Assembly (NCBI GenBank): GCA_002070955.1
Contig: MWEK01000001.1
Coordinates: 16,103-80,102 of the forward strand
Direction of reading: 5' to 3'
From: Planctomycetes bacterium ADurb.Bin069
GTDB taxonomy: Bacteria > Planctomycetota > UBA8108 > UBA8890 > UBA8898
Length of the DNA: 64,000 nucleotides
Within the stretch, counting starts at the first letter, position 1, and the number at the start of each line of letters is the position of its first letter. The position numbers and the translations under genes are program-made. Positions 1 through 8,107 of this stretch are shown piece after piece. The notes under the pieces were generated by a model that was not told where the DNA came from, did not search any database, and saw only the letters and a list, made by a program, of their open reading frames with translations.

Positions 1-2185
1 AGCTGAAGTACGACCACCCGCCGGGGCGGTAATTGCCGTCTCGGCCGGGGCCGCCGAGGTCGATGCCGGCGCACGCGGGCGGGGACGAGGCTTGGGGGGG
101 ATCCCATTGTCCGCGGGGCGATCCGATCGGGCCGACCATCCATTCGTCGAGCCCGGCCAGCGCGCCGTGGCGCCACGCGCCGGCGCCCGTATCGAAACTC
201 TCCTGGAAAATCCGCTCCGAGCAGCCCACAAGGAGGTGAAACGCGTCCCCGGCCGCGGCCGCGTAGGGGGCGGCGATCCGGAAGCCGTCGACGTCCTCGA
301 CGTGTACCGTGTACGACACCAGGCCGTGGGCATCGAGGGGCGGAAAACTGCCCGTGTAGAGACCGCCGTACTGCTCGCGAAGGTGAAACTCGCCTCCTTG
401 ATCGGCGTTGACGCGATAGCGCACGCGGGGCGGAGCGGCCAAGGGGGCGCCGTGGGCGCGCACCCGCAACGACGGACGGGCGCCGAGCGGCGGATCGGGG
501 GGCGGGGTGTGGACCAGCAGGACGCTCTGCCAAGGGGGCGGAAGCAAACCCGCCGGCCCGAAGCTCGCCGCAATCTGGCGGAGATGCGGCGTTCCATCAG
601 AGAGGTCTCCGTTGTCGTCGTCCAGAAAGAGGAGCGCCCAGCCGAGTTCCGGGCCGATGGCGCTGGGCCTGAGCCTCAAGCTGTCGAAGTAGAGCCGCCG
701 GGCGAGAACGCGGCCCGGCTCGCCGCCGGCGCGCTTGAGCGCCTCGTTGAGGCGCCACCAGGCCCCGGCGACGATGAGTCCCGTGGCGTGGGGGTCGGCC
801 GAGACATCGTTAGGCCAGCGCGCCAGGCCCGCGCTCGCGTCGCGGACGGCGCCCCCGCCGTGCAGTCCGTAGGCAATGCGGGGGTTGTCGTTGAGCAGCA
901 CGGTGAAAGCATCCGCAAGCCCCTCATCGAGGGCCGTTTCCGGCGGGACGGGGGTCAAGCTCGCGGTGAGCGCGTGGGCGAACTCGTGGTGAATCACGGT
1001 GCTGAAAGCCGCCGCCGGGCAGGAGGCCCAAGCCGCGCCGAATTCGAACATCCCCCCGCCGTACAGGGCGTTGCAGGGCAGACTGCGGACGTTGACGCGA
1101 GCGCTCAGCGGCTGGGTGAGCACGGGACTGTCCGGGAGATGGGCCGCCACGAAATCGCGGGCCGCGGCGATGTGCAGGAACACGTTGACCTGCGCGGTCC
1201 GCTCCGGAGCGGGCGGGTCGTTGAGAACGAGGGCTCCCTCTCCGCAGGCGGCGCGCCCCGACGCCGGCGCGGCGTCTTCGGCGCTCACGGCGAGGTATGG
1301 CGCCCGCAGCTCGTCCACGGCGACGAAGGCCGCTTGTGGCGGCGGGGCGGGCAGACAGCCGTCGCGGTCCGTCAAGGCGCGTTCGAGCAGCGCGCCGGCC
1401 GCGTCCTGAAAAGAAACACGCAACCCGGACAGGGCGAAGAGGACCGGAGGGTTCTGGGCGATGTCGGGCAGTTCGCCCGGCGTGCCATAGGCCGCCACGC
1501 AAGGAGCATGCCGGCGCCAGAGAGGGTAACGCGCGAAGGGCGCGCCGCTGTCCGGATCGCTGAAGATGAGGACGGCCTCGGCGGCCGCGCCGGCGGCTTG
1601 CGTCGAAAGCCGCGCCAAGCGAGGGCGCGGCGCCGCCGCCAGGAGCACGAATTCGCCGCCGGCGGATTCGGCCGGCGGACTGCGCAGCGCGCGGCTGTCG
1701 CGGATGACGCTCGCGCACGGTTCTGGATCGAGTCCACGGAAGGCGGCGAAGACCAACACCCCGCCCAGGGGGCACCGTCGCACCGCGACGGTGAGCGCCG
1801 AGTCCCAGACCGGGATTCCCGCGATGCGCTGCGTCATGATCGTGACGCGGCCGGCGGTGGGGGACGCCTCGCGGAACTCGCCGCTGAACGTGGCGGCGAC
1901 CCTCGGCGGCAGACCGCCCTCGGCCGCCAGGAGCGCGATCAGTTCCTTCGGGGCGGGCTCCTCTTGGACCGCGGCGGAGAACACGCCGCTGTAGACGAAG
2001 GCCGGAGGAGGAGACGGCAGCGTCCTCGGCGCGGCGGCGGCTCCCGCCGACAGACGTTCCGCCTCGGGGAGGGGGGCGCCGAAACCGCCGCGCGCCGCGC
2101 AGAGCGCGAACACGCCGGCGCACAGCGCTTGCCGCGCCGGCGGCGGCCCGAAGATGCGGTGGAATCCGAGGCGTGTTATCGGCAT
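1..2185 (-). CDS. Secreted fungalysin/thermolysin-like metalloprotease, C-terminus cut by the window edge
   Basis: An uninterrupted frame of 728 codons runs leftwards off the window from ATG 2185, so the stop and C-terminus are missing. A hydrophobic N-terminus suggests secretion. A propeptide-like region with a Q-R-I-A-G-I-P-V-W motif near residue 120 resembles the fungalysin/thermolysin propeptide. The catalytic zinc site is HEFAH at residues 400-404, and DEGLADAF 17 residues later supplies the expected third ligand E421 of gluzincins. The visible C-terminal part has a beta-rich region and a stretch with DEWMVG and DLGGPGRDG, like the jelly-roll domains attached to planctomycete and myxobacterial proteases. 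A dockerin may follow outside the window. Protease class is well supported; substrate unknown. Confidence 0.85.
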   Translation of the reverse strand, partial: MPITRLGFHRIFGPPPARQALCAGVFALCAARGGFGAPLPEAERLSAGAAAAPRTLPSPPPAFVYSGVFSAAVQEEPAPKELIALLAAEGGLPPRVAATFSGEFREASPTAGRVTIMTQRIAGIPVWDSALTVAVRRCPLGGVLVFAAFRGLDPEPCASVIRDSRALRSPPAESAGGEFVLLAAAPRPRLARLSTQAAGAAAEAVLIFSDPDSGAPFARYPLWRRHAPCVAAYGTPGELPDIAQNPPVLFALSGLRVSFQDAAGALLERALTDRDGCLPAPPPQAAFVAVDELRAPYLAVSAEDAAPASGRAACGEGALVLNDPPAPERTAQVNVFLHIAAARDFVAAHLPDSPVLTQPLSARVNVRSLPCNALYGGGMFEFGAAWASCPAAAFSTVIHHEFAHALTASLTPVPPETALDEGLADAFTVLLNDNPRIAYGLHGGGAVRDASAGLARWPNDVSADPHATGLIVAGAWWRLNEALKRAGGEPGRVLARRLYFDSLRLRPSAIGPELGWALLFLDDDNGDLSDGTPHLRQIAASFGPAGLLPPPWQSVLLVHTPPPDPPLGARPSLRVRAHGAPLAAPPRVRYRVNADQGGEFHLREQYGGLYTGSFPPLDAHGLVSYTVHVEDVDGFRIAAPYAAAAGDAFHLLVGCSERIFQESFDTGAGAWRHGALAGLDEWMVGPIGSPRGQWDPPQASSPPACAGIDLGGPGRDGNYRPGGWSYFS

Positions 2186-2229
2186 GGCACGGAAACGCGG
2201 CAGCGAGCGCCCGCTGCGCCGCCCTTTCG

Positions 2230-2235
2230 ATTATA
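2230..2235 (-). promoter_or_regulatory. Candidate -10 element for the metalloprotease
   Basis: A perfect TATAAT on the minus strand lies about 45 bases before the ATG at 2185. No good -35 hexamer is present at 16-18 bases, so only the -10 is proposed. Confidence 0.35.
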
Positions 2236-2437
2236 CCTTTCGGGAGGAGGAGCGGATTGTAGGCGGCCGATAATTGACAAGCGCGGCCGGCCGTGAGATT
2301 CTTGGGGCTGCATGTTGGCAACGCGGAACGACACGAGGGCGCCTGCGGCGCGTTATACTTGGTTGACGGCGGGGGTTTTTCTCCGCGCGGCGGGAGACTG
2401 CGCGCTGGGCGCGGTCAGTTGGTTGAGGTTTCTCGGC

Positions 2438-2800
2438 ATGCGCGCGACCATTAGGCGCCGGGTACGTGGGGCTCTGGCGGGGTTCCGCTCGCGCGGAACC
2501 TATCTATGCCTCGCCGCCGCGGCGTTTCTTTGCGCCGCTTGCGGGACGGAGCGGCATGCGGAGACCATGGCGTGGACCCTTGAGGAGATCGTGGGGCCCT
2601 GCGCGTCCCTGGAAGCCCCCGCGGGCACGGCGGGCGAGATCCTTGCGCCTCACGAAGGGATCGACGGCCCGCTTTCCGTGTTCGACGAGACGGTCCTGGA
2701 CTGCCGGCACGCTCCGGAAGCGCTCGACACGGTCGAGGAGATCTTCAGGCCTGCGGATGCCGGCCTCATGTGGACGATCGATGAGATACTCCGGTGGTGA
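2438..2800 (+). CDS. Small lipoprotein with repeated W-T-[LI]-[ED]-E-I motifs
   Basis: Predicted 120-residue lipoprotein of unknown function. I chose ATG 2438 rather than the upstream in-frame start because it gives a basic N-region, a hydrophobic core and a lipobox ending F-L-C-A-A-C; a TTGAGG precedes it. The mature part is short and acidic and holds related segments: WTLEEIVGP just after the lipid anchor, AGEILAP, TVEEIFRP and a terminal WTIDEILRW. These look like short linear repeats rather than a folded domain and could be peptide docking motifs. A TATACT at 2354-2359 may be its -10. It stands alone between the divergent protease gene and the nuclease operon. No family recognised. Confidence 0.6.
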   Translation: MRATIRRRVRGALAGFRSRGTYLCLAAAAFLCAACGTERHAETMAWTLEEIVGPCASLEAPAGTAGEILAPHEGIDGPLSVFDETVLDCRHAPEALDTVEEIFRPADAGLMWTIDEILRW

Positions 2801-2825
2801 ATTCGCGGCCGGCGCGAAACAGACG

Positions 2826-2853
2826 TTGCAAGCGGGGGGACCGCACCTATAAT
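2826..2853 (+). promoter_or_regulatory. Sigma-70 promoter of the bifunctional nuclease operon
   Basis: TTGCAA (2826-2831), 16-base spacer, TATAAT (2848-2853). Initiation near 2860 rules out a possible GTG start at 2856 and favours GTG 2913 for the first gene. Confidence 0.6.
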
Positions 2854-2912
2854 TAGTGGCACGCCGGCGGGTTCACCGCCGGCTGGCTCGGGATACCGGC
2901 GGCGGCGCCCAG

Positions 2913-3521
2913 GTGGAAAACGTGGAAGAGCTCGAGAAAGTCGTCATACGGCGGATCATCGGCCCGACGCCGCAAGGCGCCGCGGTGCTCGTCGGCAACG
3001 AGAAGAAGACCTTCGCGGTTTTCGTGGGGCCCTACGAGGCGGCGGCCATGGTGCGCGAGATCAACAAGGAGAAGCTGCCGCGGCCGCTGACGCACGAGCT
3101 GCTTCAGAACATCTTCATCGGCTTCGACGTCAAGGTCAAGAAAGTCATCGTCTCGGACCTGGCCGACCAGACCTACTATGCGACGCTGGTGCTCGAGCAG
3201 CAGGTGCGCGGTTCGGACGGCGCGCTCTCGGGCCAGCGCAGCGAGGTGCGGATCGATGCGCGGCCCAGCGATTGCTTCGTGCTGGCGCTGAAGAACGCCG
3301 CGGACATCTTCGTGACGAAGGACGTCTTCGCGCAGGTCGAGGATGTCGCGGACCAGCCGGCGCAGTTCTTCGGGTTGGGGGTCGGGGGCGAACCCGCCGA
3401 CGAGGCGGGCGTCGAAATCCCCGATGCTCTCGGGGACGAACTCGAGAAGGCCTTGGAGGATGGAGAGGAATCGGACCCCGGCAAGGCCGACGAGGACGAC
3501 GACAGCGAGAAGGAGGAGTAA
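2913..3521 (+). CDS. Bifunctional nuclease domain (DUF151/BFN) protein
   Basis: A 202-residue protein whose core (residues about 5-145) matches the BFN/DUF151 family: a charged N-terminal strand ending RRIIGPTPQG, then AAVLVGNEKKTFAVFVG, and the conserved RPSDCFVLALK segment. Family members are described as having RNase and DNase activity and occur in plants, Thermotoga and planctomycetes. The C-terminal 50 residues are a strongly acidic tail (runs of E and D) that is probably disordered. Start set at GTG 2913 because the promoter -10 overlaps any earlier start. It is the first gene of a tight operon with two exported proteins, an unexpected context for a nuclease. Confidence 0.8.
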   Translation: MENVEELEKVVIRRIIGPTPQGAAVLVGNEKKTFAVFVGPYEAAAMVREINKEKLPRPLTHELLQNIFIGFDVKVKKVIVSDLADQTYYATLVLEQQVRGSDGALSGQRSEVRIDARPSDCFVLALKNAADIFVTKDVFAQVEDVADQPAQFFGLGVGGEPADEAGVEIPDALGDELEKALEDGEESDPGKADEDDDSEKEE

Positions 3522-3522
3522 G

Positions 3523-3915
3523 ATGCGCACGGCGGCGGCCATGCTCCTGGGAGGCCTTGCGGCGGGAACGCTCCTCGGGGCGCTTGCGCCCGAGAACGAG
3601 ACCCGCGCGGGCGAGCGGTATGAGTTCCTGCCGGCCCGGCAGCATCTCTGGGTGATCGACAAGGAGCGCGGCGAGGTCCTGTTCCTGAAGTTTCCGGACA
3701 CCGAGACGCGGCCGATCCAGCGTTCCAAGCTTTACGCGGTGGACCGCGCCCGCTTCCCGCGGGAATCCACGAGCTTCATCCTGAGCACGCGCGAGCTCAG
3801 CAGCGTGCTGTGGATCGTCAACACCGCGACCGGCGACATCGAGGTCGTCAGGTACACCAAGGACGGTTCCTTCAACGCTCAGTTCCGGCTCTCGGCGGCA
3901 CAGCAGTTCCAGTGA
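3523..3915 (+). CDS. Small exported protein of unknown function
   Basis: 130 residues starting at ATG 3523, one base after the nuclease stop, behind a strong AGGAGGAG site that lies inside the end of the upstream gene. The N-terminus (residues 3-20, alanine, leucine and glycine rich) is a signal peptide or membrane anchor. The rest contains HLWVIDKERGEVLFLKF and WIVNTATGDIEVV, two related short beta-hairpin-like segments reminiscent of single blades of a propeller, but the protein is too short for a full propeller. No family recognised. Confidence 0.7.
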   Translation: MRTAAAMLLGGLAAGTLLGALAPENETRAGERYEFLPARQHLWVIDKERGEVLFLKFPDTETRPIQRSKLYAVDRARFPRESTSFILSTRELSSVLWIVNTATGDIEVVRYTKDGSFNAQFRLSAAQQFQ

Positions 3916-4361
3916 TCGCCTCGCCGCCCGGCTCTTGCGTCAGGTTCGCATTGGCGGTCCTTCTGGCCGCCGGATGCTCCTGCCCCCAGGTGAGGGTCGA
4001 GAAGTATTTCCCGCGGGACACCGCCTGCGGCGCCGTTCGTCATTTCCAGCTCGCCATGGATCTGGAGATGTGGTCCGAGGCCGCCGCGTGCCTCACGAGC
4101 GCGCGGGAGGAGGTCGGCTCCTGGAAGCTCTGGGCCCTGAGCGGCATACGGGTCGGCGAACTCGGGGATTTCAGTCTCCGCCAGGTGGTCTGCGAGGTGT
4201 ACTGGGTCACGGAGGAGCCCCCGGCCGCGGCGGACCGGGCTGTGGTGGCGGTGCTCTCCAAGCCGGCGCCCGGCGTGGACCAGTTGTATCTCCTAGCTCT
4301 CAGGAAGCGCGGCGGCCTGTGGAGCATCGACCTGGATACGACCTTCGAGCTCAACGTGTAA
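3912..4361 (+). CDS. Small lipoprotein, third gene of the nuclease operon
   Basis: 149 residues from GTG 3912, whose GTGA overlaps the stop of the preceding gene (translational coupling). The signal sequence ends in the lipobox L-L-A-A-G-C, so it is probably lipid anchored. The mature part (HFQLAMDLEMWSEAAACLTS and later LWSIDLDTTFEL) resembles the small alpha+beta folds of NTF2-like or DUF4878-type lipoproteins, but I cannot assign a family. The three genes together suggest an envelope-linked function. Confidence 0.7.
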   Translation: MIASPPGSCVRFALAVLLAAGCSCPQVRVEKYFPRDTACGAVRHFQLAMDLEMWSEAAACLTSAREEVGSWKLWALSGIRVGELGDFSLRQVVCEVYWVTEEPPAAADRAVVAVLSKPAPGVDQLYLLALRKRGGLWSIDLDTTFELNV

Positions 4362-4362
4362 G

Positions 4363-4388
4363 CCCCGGGCGCCCGCCCCGGGCGCCCG
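4363..4388 (+). repeat. Tandem duplicated 13-mer CCCCGGGCGCCCG, possible transcript end
   Basis: Two exact copies of CCCCGGGCGCCCG follow the operon stop directly. Each copy contains the palindrome CGGGCGCCCG and the copies can also pair with each other. No T tract follows, so termination by this element is only a guess. Confidence 0.4.
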
Positions 4389-4458
4389 TCCTGCCACGGC
4401 CCTCCGCATGGGATCGAAGACGCGCCCGGCGGCCCCCCGAAGGTACTTGTCAATAACG

Positions 4459-4487
4459 TTGACACGTTTTTGCCGTGGGTGTACAAT
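4459..4487 (+). promoter_or_regulatory. Near-consensus sigma-70 promoter of the dockerin gene pair
   Basis: TTGACA (4459-4464), exactly 17 bases, TACAAT (4482-4487). The best promoter match in the window; the predicted transcript starts near 4494, leaving about 250 bases of leader. Confidence 0.8.
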
Positions 4488-4655
4488 CGCCGTTATCAGG
4501 TCATGGAAGCGCGCACGACTGCTCCGGCGACGTGCGGGAGGAAACGGACGACATGCCTGCGCGATATGCGGGCGTATGCGTTTCACTCGAAAGGAGGTAG
4601 AGGAGCACAGGAGGCGTCTTGCCGGCGGGCGCCGCGCTTCGGCGTGGTGGAATGG

Positions 4656-4672
4656 GCGCGCACGGTGCGCGC
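4656..4672. repeat. 17-base palindrome in the leader
   Basis: GCGCGCAC and GTGCGCGC flank a single central G. It could be an operator for a dimeric regulator or an RNA hairpin. Confidence 0.45.
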
Positions 4673-4742
4673 ATGGTGCGTTTCGATTGTCTGTGGACGT
4701 TGGCTGTAGGGCTTTTTTTGGATGTAAGAGGAGATGTTCAAC

Positions 4743-6074
4743 ATGTTGAACCGACTAGGACTTCTGTTGGGCGCGTGCGCGGTGGCTTGTGTTGCGTTTG
4801 CCGCCAGCGAGAGCGATTTCGCGCTGAAGATGGAAAAGATCGCGGATGACCAGGTGGCTCTCACCGCGTCATGGAAGGTCGACGGGCTTCAAGGGTGGTC
4901 GTACGGCGTGTGCCATGATGCGGACAAGGCCGCGATCGGGAACTGCGGGAACAAGGCCTTCGGGGATTGCGCCGCCGCGGCGACGGGTTGCCCCGCTATT
5001 GCGTGCTCGACCGATCTCTTGACCGCGAAAGCCGGGCAGCCGCCCACGTACGTGTCGATCAACCTGTACGAGGGCGACGCCGCCGGCAAGAAGCCGGGCG
5101 GCCTTACGCAAGGCGTCGTCATCGACTTCATGCAGGTGGTGTCCCTCAACGCCACGACGAGGTTCGAATTCATGAAGATCAAGTACACGCTCAAGGCCGC
5201 GAGCGCGCCAGTGCGGTTCTGCACCGTGCTTGGATCGCCCCCGGTCGACAACGTGTTCGTCTTCAACGGCGATTCTTTCGGGCCCGGCGCGGTGCAAGAT
5301 GTCACTCTCGGCGGCGAGATTCCGACTTGCCCGGAGGCGTTCAAGATGACCCTCAGCAAGGCGGCGGAGGATAAGGTCGCGGTGCACCTGGACACCGTGC
5401 AGGATCTGGCGCCGAGCGGCTTTTCCTTGGGTGTTGCCGACAATTCGGAGGCGATCATCGTCTCGAAGATCGAACCGGGCGCGGCGGTGAAGGCGCTGAT
5501 GGGCGGCGGCAATCCCGAATACTGGGGCGCCGCGCAGGTTGCGGGCGGCGGAACGCTGGGCTGCATCTTCAGCATGGGCGCGACGGTGAAGGTCCTGCCC
5601 GCGTGCGCGACGAATCAGGAAATCGCGGTCGTCAGCTATATCAACACGAGCGGGCAGTCCGCCACGGCGCAAGTGACGCTGTCGGGCAACCTGGGCACTC
5701 CGAAGGTCCCGCTGGTCATCGATGTCGACGGCACGAGCTACGATGTCCAGACCGGACCGGGCGTCAGCATCACCGTCGGCGGCGGGCAGCCGCCCTTCGT
5801 GCGCGGCGAGGTCAACCAGGACGGCAAACTGAACGTGTCCGACGCCGTCGCGATCGCGCGTTACGTCTTCAACCTCGGCTCCCAGAAGGCGAAGATCGAT
5901 GCCTGCAAGGACGCCGCCGATGTGAACGACGACGGCTCGATCACGGCCGCGGATGCCCTGTACTTGCTCGCTTACCTGTTCACGGGCGGTGCGGCGATTC
6001 CGGCCCCGGCAGGCGCTTGCGGCATTGATCCGACGCCGGACGGGCTTGACTGCGTCCAGTATCAGTGTCCGTAG
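4743..6074 (+). CDS. Secreted cohesin-like/dockerin protein A
   Basis: 443 residues. ATG 4743 is preferred to ATG 4734 because AAGAGGAG abuts the latter but sits 9 bases from the former. A clear signal peptide ends near A-F-A-A. Two similar beta-sandwich segments follow (residues about 20-190 and 195-335), each with a GWSYGVCHD or GFSLGVAD signature and a TQGVVIDF-type strand, resembling cohesin-like modules. The C-terminus (about 355-430) is a dockerin pair: EVNQDGKLNVSDA and DVNDDGSITAADA, each with the D/N-x-N/D-x-D/N-G calcium loop, followed by DPTPDGLDC. Its neighbour at 6177 has the same plan, so the two are probably tandem paralogues. Extracellular scaffold or adhesion role is inferred. 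Confidence 0.8.
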   Translation: MLNRLGLLLGACAVACVAFAASESDFALKMEKIADDQVALTASWKVDGLQGWSYGVCHDADKAAIGNCGNKAFGDCAAAATGCPAIACSTDLLTAKAGQPPTYVSINLYEGDAAGKKPGGLTQGVVIDFMQVVSLNATTRFEFMKIKYTLKAASAPVRFCTVLGSPPVDNVFVFNGDSFGPGAVQDVTLGGEIPTCPEAFKMTLSKAAEDKVAVHLDTVQDLAPSGFSLGVADNSEAIIVSKIEPGAAVKALMGGGNPEYWGAAQVAGGGTLGCIFSMGATVKVLPACATNQEIAVVSYINTSGQSATAQVTLSGNLGTPKVPLVIDVDGTSYDVQTGPGVSITVGGGQPPFVRGEVNQDGKLNVSDAVAIARYVFNLGSQKAKIDACKDAADVNDDGSITAADALYLLAYLFTGGAAIPAPAGACGIDPTPDGLDCVQYQCP

Positions 6075-6176
6075 CACCCATTGCCAGGTAGTTTGTGTCC
6101 GGCAGGCCGGCGGGGGACTCCGGCGGCGCGCCGGCCCGCCTTAGGGGAAGCGGGTCACGCAGGGAGATCTCGAGAA

Positions 6177-7526
6177 ATGAAGCGAATCGACATCCTGGCC
6201 CTCGCGCTCCTGTTTGTCGGCGGGGTGGCCGCTCCGGGAATGGCCGCAGTCGGCAATTTCTCCCTGGCGGCCGTGCCGAGCGACGCGGAGATCGCGCTCG
6301 GCGAAGCATACACGCTCGATGTTCGGGTCGCGAGCGGTGTGGCCGGCATCGAGGCCTGGGCCTTTGGCTTATGCGTCGATGCCGCCTTACAGGAGATTCT
6401 GGCGGCGCGTCCGGGTGACAACTTCAACACGCTCAGGCTCGGAGGACCGCCGGAGTGGTGGGCGATCAATGTTCACGCCGGCGGCGTCACCCAGGGGGTC
6501 ATGCTCGACACGCGCGCCGCCGCGGCGCTGGGCGTGATTCCGGAGAGCGATCCGCTCTCGATTCTCAAAGTTGATCTCCGCCCCACCGAGGCGGCGGCCG
6601 ATAAGGTCGTGAAAGTCGCTTTCTGCAACACGGTGGGCTCGCCCCCGGTGATCACCGCGATCATGGCGGGCGGCGCGGAGTACACTCCGGCGGTCATGAC
6701 GCCGTCGGAGGTGACGGTGGTCCGCGACCCCGCCTTGCTCCTTTCCTTTACTAGCAGCATGTACAATCTGGCGCTCCTCACGGGCGATCCCGTGAAAACG
6801 GTGATCAAGGCGCGGAGCACGGCGAATCTCTACGGCTTTTCCTTCGGTGTAAGCCACGATGCCGGCCTGCTTCGGATCGTGGAAGTCAGCGTGGCCGAAG
6901 AACTCCGCCAAGCGCTCGGAAACGCGGATCCCGAGTTTTTTGTCGCGAATCTCAATCCCGGCAACGGCAGCGGCTTCACGGTCGCGATGCTTTTCCAGAT
7001 ATCCGCGCCGGAGCCGCCGGCTACGGATCTCAAGTTCATCGTCTCCACGCCGGCGGCCCCTGCCACGCCCGTCATCGTCGCGAGCTACCGAGCCGCCAAC
7101 GGCGTCGTCTCGGACGAGACCACCAATCTCAGCATCGTCGGCACGCTGGGGAGGCCTGCGGTGCCGATTCTCTACGAGATCGGGAAGGAAGCCGTGCCGA
7201 CGGTGCGCGGCTGCGCGATCGTCATTTCCGACGACCCGATCGAGGTTGAGTTCATTCGCGGCGATATCAACGCCGACGGCAAGTACAACCTCTCCGACGC
7301 GGTTACGCTGCTCCGCTACCTTTTTTCCGGCTACAACCTCCCGTACGACTGCCTGGATGTCGCGGACTGCAACGGCGACAGGAAAGTCGATTCAGCCGAT
7401 CCGATTTTTCTCCTGGGCTACTTGTTCTCCGGCGGTCGGCCCTTCCCGGCGCCCTTTGAGGAATGCGGCGCCATCGAGGACGGGATCGCAGCCTCTCCCT
7501 GCGTCAGTTATCCCTTGTGCCGGTAA
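6177..7526 (+). CDS. Secreted cohesin-like/dockerin protein B
   Basis: 449 residues from ATG 6177, chosen because the signal peptide MKRIDILALALLFVGGVAA begins there. Two repeated beta-rich modules follow: residues about 22-180 (AWAFGLCVD, GVTQGVMLDT) and about 185-350 (GFSFGVSHDAG), matching the modules of the upstream protein. The dockerin-type tail has DINADGKYNLSDA and a second loop CNGDRKVDSADP in which one calcium-ligand position is altered (NGDR instead of NDDG). The last 25 residues hold several cysteines. It lies 100 bases after protein A and is probably cotranscribed with it. Confidence 0.8.
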   Translation: MKRIDILALALLFVGGVAAPGMAAVGNFSLAAVPSDAEIALGEAYTLDVRVASGVAGIEAWAFGLCVDAALQEILAARPGDNFNTLRLGGPPEWWAINVHAGGVTQGVMLDTRAAAALGVIPESDPLSILKVDLRPTEAAADKVVKVAFCNTVGSPPVITAIMAGGAEYTPAVMTPSEVTVVRDPALLLSFTSSMYNLALLTGDPVKTVIKARSTANLYGFSFGVSHDAGLLRIVEVSVAEELRQALGNADPEFFVANLNPGNGSGFTVAMLFQISAPEPPATDLKFIVSTPAAPATPVIVASYRAANGVVSDETTNLSIVGTLGRPAVPILYEIGKEAVPTVRGCAIVISDDPIEVEFIRGDINADGKYNLSDAVTLLRYLFSGYNLPYDCLDVADCNGDRKVDSADPIFLLGYLFSGGRPFPAPFEECGAIEDGIAASPCVSYPLCR

Positions 7527-7608
7527 GGCGGCCCGGTCCGACGCGACTCCCGCGGCGACTCCGCCAAGCGGCGCCGTTACGGTCCCGGCACGCTTTTTTC
7601 AGCCCAAC

Positions 7609-7637
7609 TTGCAGGCGCGCCGGCTTTGGAGTATGCT
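7609..7637 (+). promoter_or_regulatory. Promoter of the DksA-type gene
   Basis: TTGCAG (7609-7614), 17-base spacer, TATGCT (7632-7637), about 100 bases before the start. A T6 run at 7594-7599 just upstream may end the previous transcript. Confidence 0.5.
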
Positions 7638-7738
7638 TGGCTGCTCGCCGCGCAGGGACGTCCTTCATCAAGGAAGGGGGCGCCGCGCAGCGCAACCGGC
7701 CCGGCAGGACGCAAGGCTTGAAATCAACGGGAACGACA

Positions 7739-8107
7739 ATGGCGAAGAAGCGGAATCTCTCCAAGGAGCAACTGCGGAAGATCAAGGCCACGCTTGTCGA
7801 GCGCCGCAAGCAGCTCAAAGACAATCTGAAGTCGAGCCTTGTCGAAATCGAGAGTCAGGAAGGCCATCACCTTGCGGACCTTGAGGACATCGACAACATC
7901 CAAGACAACGACGCGGTCTTCGAAGTGGTCAGCAACGCGTCTGCGCGCCTCGACGAGATCCAGAAGGCGATCGACAAGATCGACAAGGGCACGTACGGGA
8001 CTTGCGAAGACTGCGGCCTCCCCATCAAGATCGAGCGCCTGAAGGCCCTGCCGTTCGCCACGCAGTGCATCGAGTGCCGCCGGAAGGCGGAACTGGAGAC
8101 CGATTAG
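7739..8107 (+). CDS. DksA/TraR-type zinc-finger protein
   Basis: 122 residues from ATG 7739. The N-terminal two thirds are a charged helical hairpin typical of DksA coiled coils; the C-terminus is the TraR/DksA zinc finger GTYGTCEDCGLPI ... CIECRRKAE with four cysteines. Family members bind in the RNA polymerase secondary channel (DksA) or have related regulatory roles. The acidic residues expected at the tip of a true DksA coiled coil fall within DLEDIDNIQDND, which is compatible. Monocistronic with its own promoter. Confidence 0.9.
   Translation: MAKKRNLSKEQLRKIKATLVERRKQLKDNLKSSLVEIESQEGHHLADLEDIDNIQDNDAVFEVVSNASARLDEIQKAIDKIDKGTYGTCEDCGLPIKIERLKALPFATQCIECRRKAELETD

Larger units (their letters stand above)
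4362..4742 (+). other. Intergenic region holding a promoter and a ~250-base structured leader
   Basis: No convincing gene. It contains a duplicated GC hairpin just after the upstream stop, a near-consensus promoter (4459-4487), an isolated strong ribosome-site-like AAAGGAGGT at 4590-4598 without a start codon at the right distance, a 17-base palindrome (4656-4672), a T7 run at 4713-4719 and the real ribosome site AAGAGGAG before ATG 4743. Confidence 0.6.

Noticed and set aside
92..2296. A long open frame on the plus strand over the metalloprotease
   Set aside because: It lies antisense to a gene with HExxH and signal peptide, is Arg/Gly-rich without any domain, and is the expected artefact of high GC.
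4408..4749. A Cys-rich frame resembling a zinc finger in the leader
   Set aside because: It crosses the promoter and the start of the dockerin gene, has no ribosome site, and is not needed to explain the region.
4619..4849. A TTG-started upstream frame behind AGGAGG
   Set aside because: It overlaps the dockerin gene in another frame and encodes an Arg/Gly-rich chain with no signal; kept only as a possible leader element.
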